A stretch of 64,000 nt of DNA from Rhodococcus rhodochrous. GTDB lineage: Bacteria > Actinomycetota > Actinomycetes > Mycobacteriales > Mycobacteriaceae. Made by a program: the position numbers and the translations under genes. Where the stretch lies: NCBI RefSeq assembly GCF_900187265.1, contig NZ_LT906450.1:2161444-2225443 (forward strand). Direction: 5' to 3'. Under the pieces are notes generated by a model. The model was given only the letters and a program-made list of their open reading frames with translations, was not told the origin of the DNA and did not search any database. Positions 28,372-37,108 of the stretch are shown here, piece after piece. The first letter of the stretch is position 1. Every line of letters starts with the position of its first letter.

Positions 28372-28407
28372 GATCAGACGCCGCGAGCCCGCGGCCGAGA
28401 TCAGGCG
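28361..28407. repeat. Two 20-base direct repeats, 27 bases apart, at two gene ends
   Basis: CCCGCGGCTGAGATCAGACG (28361-28380) and CCCGCGGCCGAGATCAGGCG (28388-28407) differ at two positions. The first copy covers the stop codon of the secreted protein gene, and the second covers the stop codon of ptsH on the other strand. Confidence 0.7.
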
Positions 28408-28658
28408 TCGAGGTCTGCGGCGACCAGTTCCGCGACCTGCGCGAGGACCGCGTCGTCGTCGCACGAGATCGTGACCTGCGTGCCCTTTTCCGCGCCGAGC
28501 GTCATGATCATCAGGGCCGAACCGGCGTCGACGGGCTCGCCGCCGTCGACCGAGAGGGTCACCGGGACACCGGCCGCGACCACGGCCTCGGCGATGATTC
28601 CTGCGGGACGGGCGTGGAGGCCGATGGACGAACCGACGGCAACCGTGGTGCTGGGCAT
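28401..28658 (-). CDS. ptsH: Phosphocarrier protein HPr
   Basis: An 85-residue carrier that takes phosphate from enzyme I at His15 (SSIGLHARPAG) and passes it to sugar-specific EIIA domains. The second conserved region DAGSALMIMTLGAEKG contains Ser47, the equivalent of the regulatory serine of other HPr proteins; HPr kinase is usually absent in actinobacteria. It is the last gene of the fructose PTS operon, 58 bases after the EIIABC gene. Confidence 0.95.
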   Translation of the reverse strand: MPSTTVAVGSSIGLHARPAGIIAEAVVAAGVPVTLSVDGGEPVDAGSALMIMTLGAEKGTQVTISCDDDAVLAQVAELVAADLDA

Positions 28659-28716
28659 GTGAATCTCCTTCGTGGTGGGGAAGTGCAGGGCGTCGATCAG
28701 GAAGATGCCGCTGTGA

Positions 28717-30807
28717 TCAGGAGCGTGCGGCTACGGGCTCGGGGTTCGTCTCGTCGGCGGCTTCCCGGGCGGGACGGGTGATCGACTTGGCGATGCTGAC
28801 CGCGAGTGCGGCGACCACCGTGCCCGCCGCCAGCGCGATCAGGAACCACACGACGCGGTCCATCGCGAACAGCACGAACAATCCGCCGTGGGGAGCGGTG
28901 AGCGTGACACCCGTCGCCATGACGATGCCGCCGGTCACGGCGCCGCCGAGCATCATCGACGGGATCACCCGGAACGGGTCGGCCGCCGCGAACGGAATGG
29001 CGCCCTCCGAGATGAACGACGCACCGAGCAGCCAGGCTGCCTTGCCGTTCTCGCGCTCGGCGGTGCTGTAGAGACGCGGACGCACCAGCGACGACAGCGC
29101 CATGGCGAGCGGCGGAACCATGCCGGCAGCCATGACCGCCGCCATGATCTCGAGCGAACCGGTGTTGGCGACGTCGAGACCCGCGACCGCGAAGGCGTAG
29201 GCGGCCTTGTTGACCGGTCCACCGAGGTCGAAGCACATCATCAGGCCGAGGATCGCACCGAGCAGCACCGCGGAACCGCCGGACAGACCGTTGAGCCAGT
29301 CGGTGAGACCGGTCGTGATCGCGGCCAGCGGGCGACCGAGCAGCAGGAACATGAGCCCGCCGACGATCAGGCTTGCGAGCAGCGGAATGATCACCACGGG
29401 CATCAGGCCGCGAGCCCACGTGGGCAGCGGGATACGGCCGACCCACAGGGCCGCGAAACCGGCGATGATGCCGCCGACGAGACCACCGATGAAACCGGCG
29501 CCGACGAAGACTGCCACCGCACCGGCGGTGAAGCCCGGGGCCAGCCCCGGGCGGTCCGCGATCGCGAAGGCGATGTAACCGGCCAGTGCCGGGACGAGGA
29601 ACGAGAACGCCAACGAGCCGATCTGGTACAGGACCGCACCGAGATAGGTGCCGAGCCCACCTGCGGGCAGGTTGGTGAGCGTGTTGTCGAGAACGATGTC
29701 GGAGGCCGAGTCGGTGATGTCGGGACCGGCGAGCAGGAAGCCCAGGGCGATGAGCAGACCGCCGGCCGCGACGAACGGGATCATGTAGCTCACGCCGGTG
29801 AGCAGGATCTGCCGCAGACGGGTACCCCAGCCGAGGTCGCTGCCGCTCTCCGACTCACCCGCCGGGGCGCCGGAGGTTCCTTCGACGGTGCGCGCGGACG
29901 GATCGGTGGCGGCCCGCAGAGCCTCGTCGATCATGGTGTCCGGTTCGTTGATCGCGCGCTTGACGCCCGAGGCGATCACGGGCTTGCCGGCGAACCGCTC
30001 CCGGCCCTTGACGCCCACGTCGGTGGCGAAGATGACGGCTTCGGCGCCGGCGATCACGTCGGCGGGCAGGGGAGTGCTGCCACTCGATCCCTGCGTCTCC
30101 ACCCGGACAGTCACACCCGCGCGTTCACCGGCGGCGGACAGCGCGTCGGCGGCCATGTAGGTGTGCGCGATGCCGGTCGGGCACGCGGTGACCGCGACGA
30201 TCGTGCGGCCTCCGGGCTGTTCCGCGCTCTGAGGCGGCGCGACCGCGGGCTTCGCGGAGGCTGTCGGTGCCGGCTGCTGCGGCGCTGCGGTCGAGGTGGC
30301 GGGAGTGCCGCTCGACGGCGCCGGTCGGGGCGGGAGGACGTCCTCGACCAGCGCGATGACCTCCTCCGCGGACGCGGCCGCGCGCAGCGACGCGACGAAG
30401 TCGGGGCGCACGAGTGCACGAGCGAGAGCGGTGAGGAGCTTCATGTGGTCGCCGCCCGCCCCTTCGGGCGCGGCGATGAGGAAGACGAGGTCGGCGGGGC
30501 CGTCGGGCGCACCGAAGTCGGCCTTCGGGGATAGTCGGGCGAATCCGAGCGACGGTGTGGTCACCGCTTCGCTGCGTGCGTGCGGGATCGCGATCCCGCC
30601 GGGAAGACCGGTGGCGGACTTGGCCTCCCGTTCGAGAACGGCTGCGGTGAGTGCGTCGGCGTCGGACGCGCGACCGGTCGCTGCGAGGCGCTCGGCGAGT
30701 GCGGCGATGACGGAGTTCTTGTCGGATCCCAGGTCGGCATCGAGCGAGACGAGTTCCGTGCCGATGATCGAGGAACCGCCTGCGGAGCCGGAGGTGGTGT
30801 CGGACAT
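28717..30807 (-). CDS. fruA: Fructose PTS EIIABC permease
   Basis: A 696-residue fused transporter that takes up fructose and phosphorylates it to fructose 1-phosphate. The EIIA domain (residues 1-150) has its phosphorylated histidine in GIAIPHARSEAV. The EIIB domain (about 200-300) has its phosphorylated cysteine in VTACPTGIAHTYMAADAL. The EIIC domain follows with about nine membrane helices. The A-B linker is rich in Ala, Pro and Thr. It is placed between fruK and ptsH. Confidence 0.95.
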   Translation of the reverse strand: MSDTTSGSAGGSSIIGTELVSLDADLGSDKNSVIAALAERLAATGRASDADALTAAVLEREAKSATGLPGGIAIPHARSEAVTTPSLGFARLSPKADFGAPDGPADLVFLIAAPEGAGGDHMKLLTALARALVRPDFVASLRAAASAEEVIALVEDVLPPRPAPSSGTPATSTAAPQQPAPTASAKPAVAPPQSAEQPGGRTIVAVTACPTGIAHTYMAADALSAAGERAGVTVRVETQGSSGSTPLPADVIAGAEAVIFATDVGVKGRERFAGKPVIASGVKRAINEPDTMIDEALRAATDPSARTVEGTSGAPAGESESGSDLGWGTRLRQILLTGVSYMIPFVAAGGLLIALGFLLAGPDITDSASDIVLDNTLTNLPAGGLGTYLGAVLYQIGSLAFSFLVPALAGYIAFAIADRPGLAPGFTAGAVAVFVGAGFIGGLVGGIIAGFAALWVGRIPLPTWARGLMPVVIIPLLASLIVGGLMFLLLGRPLAAITTGLTDWLNGLSGGSAVLLGAILGLMMCFDLGGPVNKAAYAFAVAGLDVANTGSLEIMAAVMAAGMVPPLAMALSSLVRPRLYSTAERENGKAAWLLGASFISEGAIPFAAADPFRVIPSMMLGGAVTGGIVMATGVTLTAPHGGLFVLFAMDRVVWFLIALAAGTVVAALAVSIAKSITRPAREAADETNPEPVAARS

Positions 30808-30815
30808 GACGTTCC

Positions 30816-31805
30816 TTAGGAGTGGGAGGGGAGCGGTCGGGGTCGGCGGTGGACGTCGGTGACGTGCACTCGGGATGGATCGACGGAATCGGGTGTGGGC
30901 AGGGCTGTTCCGGGGAGCGTGACGGCCGCGGTCCCGTAGGCCACGGCGAGGCGCAGGCACTCGTCGGGTGTGTGACCGGCCTGCTCGGCGAGCAGATATC
31001 CGGCGAGCGACGAATCGCCCGCGCCGACCGTGCTGCGGACCGTGACGTCGTCGGTGGTGGCCCGCCACGCTCCGGTGGCGGTGACCAGCACCGCGCCCGC
31101 ACCACCGAGGGTCGCGAGCACCGCACCGACGCCGCGTTCCACCAGCACCCGGCCCGCGTCGACCACGGCGCCGACGTCTCCTGCGGCGGCGCCGGATTCG
31201 AGTTCGTGGGCGTCGGCGCCGGTGAGCTGGGCCAGTTCGTCGGAGTTCGGCTTGATCACGTCGGGGGCCGCCGCGGGGAACCGTTCGGCGAGGGCGAGCA
31301 GAGGCCGTTCGGAGGTGTCGACCGCGATGCGGCATCCGAGACCGCGCAGAGCACCCACGAGGTCGGCATACCACGACTCGGGCACACCCGGAGGGAGGGA
31401 ACCGGACAGGACGGTCCACGCGGCTCCCTGCGCGCATTCGAGCAGGACGGCGTTCAGCTCGCCGAGTGTACTTCCGGTGCAGGGCGTTCCGGGTTCGTTG
31501 AGCTTCGTGGTGGTGCCGTCGGGTTCGGCGACGGTGACGTTGTTGCGCGTCGGCCCGGAGGTGGGCACGGCCCGATGGGTGATGCCCTGGTCGTCCAGCG
31601 CGGCGAGCAGAGGATCGCCGGCGTTGGCGGGAAGCACGGCGACGACCTCGGTCGTCGCGGCGTGCAGCACGCGAGCGACGTTGATCCCCTTACCACCCGG
31701 ATCGACGGTGGATCGCTCGGTGCGATGCACCCTCCCGCGCTCGAGAGGGCCCGTCAGCCCGACCGTGCGATCGAGACTGGGGTTGGCCGTGAGCGTGACG
31801 ATCAT
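30816..31805 (-). CDS. fruK: 1-phosphofructokinase FruK
   Basis: A 329-residue PfkB-family kinase that turns fructose 1-phosphate into fructose 1,6-bisphosphate. The N-terminal substrate motif VTLTANPSLDRTVGL and the glycine motif DPGGKGINVARVL are complete. The ATP/catalytic motif STVGAGDSSLAGYLLAE holds the catalytic aspartate. Its ATG overlaps the end of the upstream regulator by four bases, and it ends 8 bases before the EIIABC gene. Confidence 0.94.
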   Translation of the reverse strand: MIVTLTANPSLDRTVGLTGPLERGRVHRTERSTVDPGGKGINVARVLHAATTEVVAVLPANAGDPLLAALDDQGITHRAVPTSGPTRNNVTVAEPDGTTTKLNEPGTPCTGSTLGELNAVLLECAQGAAWTVLSGSLPPGVPESWYADLVGALRGLGCRIAVDTSERPLLALAERFPAAAPDVIKPNSDELAQLTGADAHELESGAAAGDVGAVVDAGRVLVERGVGAVLATLGGAGAVLVTATGAWRATTDDVTVRSTVGAGDSSLAGYLLAEQAGHTPDECLRLAVAYGTAAVTLPGTALPTPDSVDPSRVHVTDVHRRPRPLPSHS

Positions 31806-32575
31806 GCCGTCACCACCTCGATTCCGTGTTCGATGAGTTGCCGACGGTCGGTGTCGTCGAGGTCGGTGTCGGTGACCAGGACGTCGATCGGATCGAGCGA
31901 CGCGAAGCTCAGCAGATTGCGCCGACCGACCTTCGAGGAGTCGGCGACCACGACGACGCGGTCGGCGGTGCGCACCATCGCGCGCTTGACCGCGGCCTCG
32001 TCGGCGTCGGGGGTGGACAGGCCGTGGTCGATGCTGAGCGCGTTGGTGCCGATGAACGCCACGTCGACGTGCACCGTCGACAAGGTGGCGAGGGCCTCGG
32101 CGCCCACCGCCGCCTGCGTGACACCGCGGACGCGACCGCCGAGCAGGTGCAGTTGCACGGTGCTCATCGCGGCGAGGCGCGCGGCGATCGGTACCGAGTT
32201 GGTGACGACGGTGAGTTCGACCTCGGGCGGCAGTGCTCCGACGATCCTGCCGGTGGTGGTGCCGGCGTCGAAGAGCACGCTTCCGCCGGACGGTGGGAGA
32301 AAGGACGTCGCGGCGGCGGCGATGCGGTCCTTGTGTTCGGCGCGGGTGTGCTCGCGTTCGGAGAGAGCGGGCTCGGAGACCGAGAGCGAGGCGGCCGGGA
32401 TCGCGCCGCCGTGGACACGACGCACGAGTCCCAGGCGTTCGAGATGCGCGAGGTCGCGGCGCACCGTCTCGGTGGTGACGCCGTACCGGTCGGCGAGCGC
32501 CGCAACCGATACGCGGCCGCGAGCCGCCACCAGCGCTGCGATCGCCTGCTGCCGTTCCTCTGCGTACACCGACAC
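31802..32575 (-). CDS. fruR: DeoR-family regulator of the fructose PTS
   Basis: A 257-residue repressor. The N-terminal winged helix-turn-helix is RQQAIAALVAARGRVSVAAL with RYGVTTETVRRDLAHLE. The C-terminal phosphosugar-sensing domain has DAGTTTGRIVGALP and VVADSSKVGRRNLLSF. It is the first gene of fruR-fruK-EIIABC-ptsH, and a palindromic operator lies 25 bases before its start. The ligand is probably fructose 1-phosphate, by analogy with C. glutamicum FruR. Confidence 0.9.
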   Translation of the reverse strand: MSVYAEERQQAIAALVAARGRVSVAALADRYGVTTETVRRDLAHLERLGLVRRVHGGAIPAASLSVSEPALSEREHTRAEHKDRIAAAATSFLPPSGGSVLFDAGTTTGRIVGALPPEVELTVVTNSVPIAARLAAMSTVQLHLLGGRVRGVTQAAVGAEALATLSTVHVDVAFIGTNALSIDHGLSTPDADEAAVKRAMVRTADRVVVVADSSKVGRRNLLSFASLDPIDVLVTDTDLDDTDRRQLIEHGIEVVTA

Positions 32576-32599
32576 TCCTGAGGGTACCCGATTTGTGGG

Positions 32600-32625
32600 A
32601 AAACAATGTTGGTTTATGTTGTTTT
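32600..32625. promoter_or_regulatory. Palindromic operator between fruR and ptsI
   Basis: AAAACAA (32600-32606) and TTGTTTT (32619-32625) are inverted repeats 12 bases apart. This AT-rich palindrome stands out in a GC-rich sequence, between the divergent fruR and ptsI starts. It is the likely binding site of FruR. Confidence 0.6.
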
Positions 32626-32638
32626 ACACCCGTCTGTG

Positions 32639-32666
32639 TTGACATGTCAAGGCTTCTGAGTAATCT
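32639..32666 (+). promoter_or_regulatory. Housekeeping-type promoter of ptsI
   Basis: TTGACA at 32639-32644 and TAATCT at 32661-32666 are 16 bases apart, a good sigma-A promoter with an unusually perfect -35. It starts 13 bases beyond the palindromic operator, so FruR could control it. Confidence 0.65.
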
Positions 32667-32701
32667 GAGTCACAACGAACTACTGCGGTGAGGAGATCTC
32701 C

Positions 32702-34369
32702 ATGGAGCAGTCGGCGTCCGTCCTGCACGGCACCCCCGTCGTCCCCGGCATCGGATACGGGCCGGTCATCCGGCCCATCGCGCGTCCTGTGGTCCCGGAG
32801 CAGGGCGCCTCGATCCCCGACACGGCGCGCGAGGCCGAGGTGGGCCGATTCGAGGACGCCGCGAAGGTCGTGGCCGAGCGGCTGCGGGCCCGCGCCTCGC
32901 GTGCATCGGGAGCCGCGGCAGAAGTGCTCCAGGCCACCGCCGTGCTGGTCGAGGACCGCGCCTGGCGCGGGGCGGCCGCGACGAAGATCCGGTCCGGCAC
33001 CGACGCGGTCGGCGCCACAGTCGCCGCCACCGACCAGTTCGCGGCCCTGTTCGAGAAGATGGGCGGGCTGCAGGCCGAGCGGGTCACCGACCTGCTCGAC
33101 ATCCGCGACCGCGTGATCGCCGAGCTGCAGGGCGCCCCCGAGCCGGGCCTCGAGATGCCCGACGCGCCGTCCGTGCTTCTCGCCACCGATCTCGCGCCCG
33201 CCGACACCGCCGGACTCGACCCGTCCGTCGTCGTCGCGCTGGCCACCTCGCTCGGAGGACCCACGAGCCACACCGCGATCATCGCGCGCCAACTCGGCAT
33301 CCCGTGTGTCGTCGCGGTGGCAGGTCTCGACGACGTCCCTGCCGGCACCGAGGTGCTGGTCGACGGCGCGACGGGCCGGATCGTGATCTCCCCGGACAGC
33401 GCCGAGGCCGCAGCCGAGGTCGAACGCGACCGCGTCGAGCGCGAGCGGGTGGCGGGCTGGTCCGGTCCCGGCGCCACCGCCGACGGTCACCCGGTCGAGA
33501 TCCTCGCCAACGTGCAGGACGGATCGGGTGCCCGCGCGGCGCACCGGACGCCGGCGCAGGGCGTCGGACTGTTCCGCACCGAGCTGTGTTTCCTCGACCG
33601 CGACACCGAACCGACGGAGGACGAGCAGGCCGACATCTACGCGGAGGTCTTCGACGCGTTCGAGGGACGGAAGGTCGTCCTGCGGACCCTCGACGCCGGC
33701 TCCGACAAGCCCCTCCGGTTCGCCAACCACCCCGACGAACACAATCCCGCCCTCGGCGTCCGCGGAATCCGCATCACGACCACGGCGCCGGGAGTGCTCG
33801 ATCGTCAGCTCGACGCGGTGGCCGCCGCGGCCTCGCGCACCGGCGCCACGCCGTGGGTCATGGCACCGATGGTGGCGACCGTCTCGGAAGCAGCCGATTT
33901 CGCCGCGCGGGTGCGCGAGCGCGGGCTGTCACCCGGCGTCATGATCGAGGTTCCGTCCGCGGCGCTGCTCGCCGATCGGTTGCTCGAACACCTGGACTTC
34001 CTGTCGATCGGCACCAACGACCTCGCCCAGTACACGATGGCGGCCGATCGGATGTCGCCGCAGCTGGCCGCACTCACCGACCCGTGGCAGCCCGCGGTGC
34101 TCGCACTCGTGGCCCGCGCGGCGGAGGCCGGGGCGGCCGCGAGCAAGCCGGTGGGGGTGTGCGGCGAGGCGGCGGCCGATCCGCTCCTCGCCTGCGTCCT
34201 GGCCGGGATGGGCGTGACCTCCCTGTCGTGCGCGGCGTCGGCGGTGACGGGCGTCGGGGCCCGGCTCTCCTCGGTTCCGATGGACCGTTGTCGCGAGGCG
34301 GCCGAGGCGGTCCTCGCGAGCGACGACCCCGTCGCGGCACGTGCTGCGGCCGCGAAACTGCTGGACTGA
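32702..34369 (+). CDS. ptsI: PTS enzyme I
   Basis: A 555-residue phosphotransferase that takes phosphate from phosphoenolpyruvate and gives it to HPr. The phosphorylated histidine is His190 in GGPTSHTAIIARQLGIP. The PEP-binding C-terminal barrel has VGLFRTELCFLDRD, the arginine motif LDAGSDKPL and the catalytic cysteine in VGVCGEAAADP. GGAGA precedes the ATG. It is divergent from the fruR operon and shares its operator region. Confidence 0.95.
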   Translation: MEQSASVLHGTPVVPGIGYGPVIRPIARPVVPEQGASIPDTAREAEVGRFEDAAKVVAERLRARASRASGAAAEVLQATAVLVEDRAWRGAAATKIRSGTDAVGATVAATDQFAALFEKMGGLQAERVTDLLDIRDRVIAELQGAPEPGLEMPDAPSVLLATDLAPADTAGLDPSVVVALATSLGGPTSHTAIIARQLGIPCVVAVAGLDDVPAGTEVLVDGATGRIVISPDSAEAAAEVERDRVERERVAGWSGPGATADGHPVEILANVQDGSGARAAHRTPAQGVGLFRTELCFLDRDTEPTEDEQADIYAEVFDAFEGRKVVLRTLDAGSDKPLRFANHPDEHNPALGVRGIRITTTAPGVLDRQLDAVAAAASRTGATPWVMAPMVATVSEAADFAARVRERGLSPGVMIEVPSAALLADRLLEHLDFLSIGTNDLAQYTMAADRMSPQLAALTDPWQPAVLALVARAAEAGAAASKPVGVCGEAAADPLLACVLAGMGVTSLSCAASAVTGVGARLSSVPMDRCREAAEAVLASDDPVAARAAAAKLLD

Positions 34370-34376
34370 GCGGCAC

Positions 34377-34420
34377 GGCCGGGACGGCCTGTTCCACCCG
34401 GCCGGGACGGCCTGTTCCAC
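34377..34420. repeat. Tandem repeat, 21-base copies, between ptsI and the permease gene
   Basis: Two identical 21-base copies at 34377-34397 and 34400-34420 have the core GGGACGGCCTGTTCCAC and a period of 23 bases. They lie in the 85 bases between ptsI and the permease gene. Confidence 0.75.
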
Positions 34421-34454
34421 GCCGCCGGGCCAACCGGTTCTACGATGTCCTGTC

Positions 34455-35747
34455 GTGACCGAACGAGCGAACACCACCGGACGCACGACCACACGCCGCG
34501 GCTGGACACTGCACGGCGACGGGCGTCGCATCAACCCCGGTGCGGTGGTCGCACCGCACGAGCGACTGTCGTGGCCGCGCACCATCGGCATCGGGATGCA
34601 GCATGTCATCGCGATGTTCGGCGCCACGTTGCTCGTGCCGACGATCACGGGCTTCCCGGTCACGACGACGCTGCTGTTCTCCGGTATCGGCACCGCGCTG
34701 TTCCTGATCATCACGCGCGGTCGGGTGCCCAGCTATCTCGGTTCGTCGTTCGCGTTCATCGCGCCGCTCAGCGCGTCGGCCGGTTCCGGTCCGGCAGCGC
34801 AGCTCGGCGGGATCGTCGCGGTCGGTATCGTGCTCGTGCTCATCGGCCTGGTGGTCAAGGCGGCAGGTTCGCGCATCATCGATGCGGTCATGCCGCCGGT
34901 GGTCACCGGGGCGATCGTCGCCCTCATCGGTCTCAACCTTGCGCCGACCGCCACGGGCTCGTTCGAAGCCCAACCGCTCGTCGCCACGATCACGCTCGTG
35001 GTCACGCTGCTCGTGACGGTGGTCGGCCCGGGCATGCTCGGCCGCCTCGGCATCCTCGTCGGTGTGATCGTCGGATGGATCTTCGCGGCGTTCACCGGGG
35101 CGATCGCGTCCGAACGTATCGACGCCATGCGGGACGCCGCCTGGTTCGGTCTGCCCGACCTGCGCGGCCCCACCTTCGAACTGTCGGTCGTGCTGCTGGC
35201 GCTGCCCGTCGTCGTCGTGCTGGTCGCGGAGAACGTCGGCCACGTCAAGGCGGTCGCCGCGATGACCGGCCGCAACCTCGACGACATGGCCGGCAACGCG
35301 CTCATCGCCGACGGCCTCGCGACCACCCTCGCAGGTGCGGGCGGTGGCTCGGGCACGACCACCTATGCCGAGAACATCGGCGTCATGGCGGCCACGCGCG
35401 TGTACTCGACCGCTGCATACGCCGTCGCGGCGGTCACCGCCGTGGTGCTCGCCTTCTCGCCGAAGTTCGGTGCGCTGGTGTTCACCGTGCCCGACGGTGT
35501 CCTCGGTGGCGCGACCCTCGTGCTCTACGGCCTGATCGGCATCCTCGGTGTCCGCATCTGGACGGAGGCGAAGGTCGACTTCACGGATCCGGTCAACCTC
35601 ACGGTCGCGGCCGCCGCGCTCGTTGCCGGAATCGGCGACCTGACCCTGTCGATCGGCTCGGTCGAACTCGGCGGTATCGCCTGGGGTTCGATCGGCATCC
35701 TGGTCGCGTACCCCCTGCTGCGCAGACTCGCGGATCTGCGTCGCTGA
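34455..35747 (+). CDS. Uracil/xanthine-type nucleobase permease (NCS2 family)
   Basis: A 430-residue protein with about 12 to 14 membrane helices. Family motifs are GMQHVIAMFGATLLVPTITG near residue 47, the glutamate-containing LVAENVGHVKAVAAMTGRNL and GAGGGSGTTTYAENIGVMAAT, which together form the nucleobase site. The sequence resembles uracil transporters UraA/PyrP more than xanthine carriers. TACGAT at 34441-34446 lies 8 bases before the GTG, and no Shine-Dalgarno sequence is seen. Confidence 0.87.
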   Translation: MTERANTTGRTTTRRGWTLHGDGRRINPGAVVAPHERLSWPRTIGIGMQHVIAMFGATLLVPTITGFPVTTTLLFSGIGTALFLIITRGRVPSYLGSSFAFIAPLSASAGSGPAAQLGGIVAVGIVLVLIGLVVKAAGSRIIDAVMPPVVTGAIVALIGLNLAPTATGSFEAQPLVATITLVVTLLVTVVGPGMLGRLGILVGVIVGWIFAAFTGAIASERIDAMRDAAWFGLPDLRGPTFELSVVLLALPVVVVLVAENVGHVKAVAAMTGRNLDDMAGNALIADGLATTLAGAGGGSGTTTYAENIGVMAATRVYSTAAYAVAAVTAVVLAFSPKFGALVFTVPDGVLGGATLVLYGLIGILGVRIWTEAKVDFTDPVNLTVAAAALVAGIGDLTLSIGSVELGGIAWGSIGILVAYPLLRRLADLRR

Positions 35748-35888
35748 CCCGAGATCGGCGCGTCATGCGACCCACTCCGCGCCCATGGGGTCGTCCGGGT
35801 CACAAAATGCGCTCGCTTGTGTCAGCGTCACCACGCGCTCTCCTGCATACCGTGAGTATGTCGAACGACGTCTCACACAGGAGCGCAG

Positions 35889-37031
35889 ATGGAACGCACC
35901 CTTTTCGAGCCCGAGCACGACCTCTTCCGGGAGTCGTACCGGAAGTTCCTCGAACAGGAGGTGGCCCCCTTCCACGAGCAGTGGGAGAAGGACAAGATCG
36001 TCGACCGTGAGGTGTGGAAGAAGGCCGGCGCGCAGGGCTTTCTCGGCATGGCGGTGCCGGAGGAATACGGCGGCGGTGGCATGGACGACTTCCGTTACAA
36101 CGCCATCATGGCCGAGGAGACCACCAAGCTCGGCTTCAGCGGCCTGGGCTTCATGCTGCACAACGATGTCGTCGCTCCCTACCTGCTCGAACTCACCAAC
36201 GAGGAGCAGAAGAAGCGCTGGCTCCCGGGCTTCTGTTCGGGCGAGCTGATCACGGCCATCGCGATGACCGAGCCCGGCACCGGCAGCGACCTGCAGGGCA
36301 TCAAGACCCGCGCGGTGCGCGACGGTGACGACTGGGTCCTCAACGGCGCCAAGACGTTCATCACCAACGGTATCCACTCCGACCTGGTGATCGTCGTCGC
36401 CTGCACCGATCCGGAGAAGGGCGCCCAGGGCTTCTCGCTGCTCGTCGTCGAGCGCGGCATGCCGGGCTTCGAGCGGGGACGCAACCTCGACAAGATCGGC
36501 CTCGACGCCCAGGACACGGCGGAGCTCAGCTTCAACGATGTCCGCGTCCCGGCGTCCAACCTCCTCGGCCAGGAGGGCATGGGCTTCATCTACCTGATGC
36601 AGAACCTGCCGCAGGAGCGCCTCGCGATCGCCGTCGTCGCCGCTGCCGCGATGGAGCGCGTGCTCGACGACACGATCCAGTACTGCCGCGACCGCAAGGC
36701 GTTCGGCAAGCCGATCGGCAAGTTCCAGAACACCCGCTTCGAGCTCGCCGAGCTCGCCACCGAGACCCAGCTGGCCCGGGTCTTCGTCGACCGGTGCATC
36801 GAGCTGCTCAACGAGAAGAAGCTCACCGTCCAGGAGGCCGCGATGGCCAAGTACTGGACCACCGACAAGCAGGTCGAGCTGATCGACCGCTGCCTGCAGC
36901 TGCACGGTGGCTACGGCTACATGCGCGAGTACCCGGTCGCCAAGGCGTACCTCGATGCGCGCGTGCAGAAGATCTACGGCGGCACGAACGAGATCATGAA
37001 GGAAGTCATCGGGCGCGGCCTCAACGTCTGA
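35889..37031 (+). CDS. Acyl-CoA dehydrogenase
   Basis: A 380-residue FAD enzyme that makes trans-2-enoyl-CoA. The signature AMTEPGTGSDLQGIKTRAV and the second signature QLHGGYGYMREYPVAKAYLD are complete. The C-terminal part KIYGGTNEIMKEVIGR carries the region of the catalytic glutamate of the short-chain and acyl-CoA dehydrogenase family. The substrate chain length is not clear. GCGCAGATGG gives a weak ribosome-binding site; the ATG at 35889 is followed at once by the conserved MERTLFEPEHDLFRES. Confidence 0.93.
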   Translation: MERTLFEPEHDLFRESYRKFLEQEVAPFHEQWEKDKIVDREVWKKAGAQGFLGMAVPEEYGGGGMDDFRYNAIMAEETTKLGFSGLGFMLHNDVVAPYLLELTNEEQKKRWLPGFCSGELITAIAMTEPGTGSDLQGIKTRAVRDGDDWVLNGAKTFITNGIHSDLVIVVACTDPEKGAQGFSLLVVERGMPGFERGRNLDKIGLDAQDTAELSFNDVRVPASNLLGQEGMGFIYLMQNLPQERLAIAVVAAAAMERVLDDTIQYCRDRKAFGKPIGKFQNTRFELAELATETQLARVFVDRCIELLNEKKLTVQEAAMAKYWTTDKQVELIDRCLQLHGGYGYMREYPVAKAYLDARVQKIYGGTNEIMKEVIGRGLNV

Positions 37032-37044
37032 GGCACGTACGAGA

Positions 37045-37083
37045 AGGCCGGGGTGGCTCCGCTGTGCGGAGCCACCCCGGCCT
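37045..37083. terminator. Bidirectional terminator between the dehydrogenase and lexA
   Basis: AGGCCGGGGTGGCTCCG (37045-37061) and CGGAGCCACCCCGGCCT (37067-37083) form a perfect 17-bp stem with a five-base loop, 13 bases after the dehydrogenase stop. Confidence 0.85.
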
Positions 37084-37108
37084 CGTTCGTCTCCGGTGGG
37101 CCCGGGGA

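Noticed and set aside
31866-31890. TGTCGGTG inside fruR as a PafBC promoter
   Set aside because: It is within coding sequence and there is no TANNNT at the required distance.
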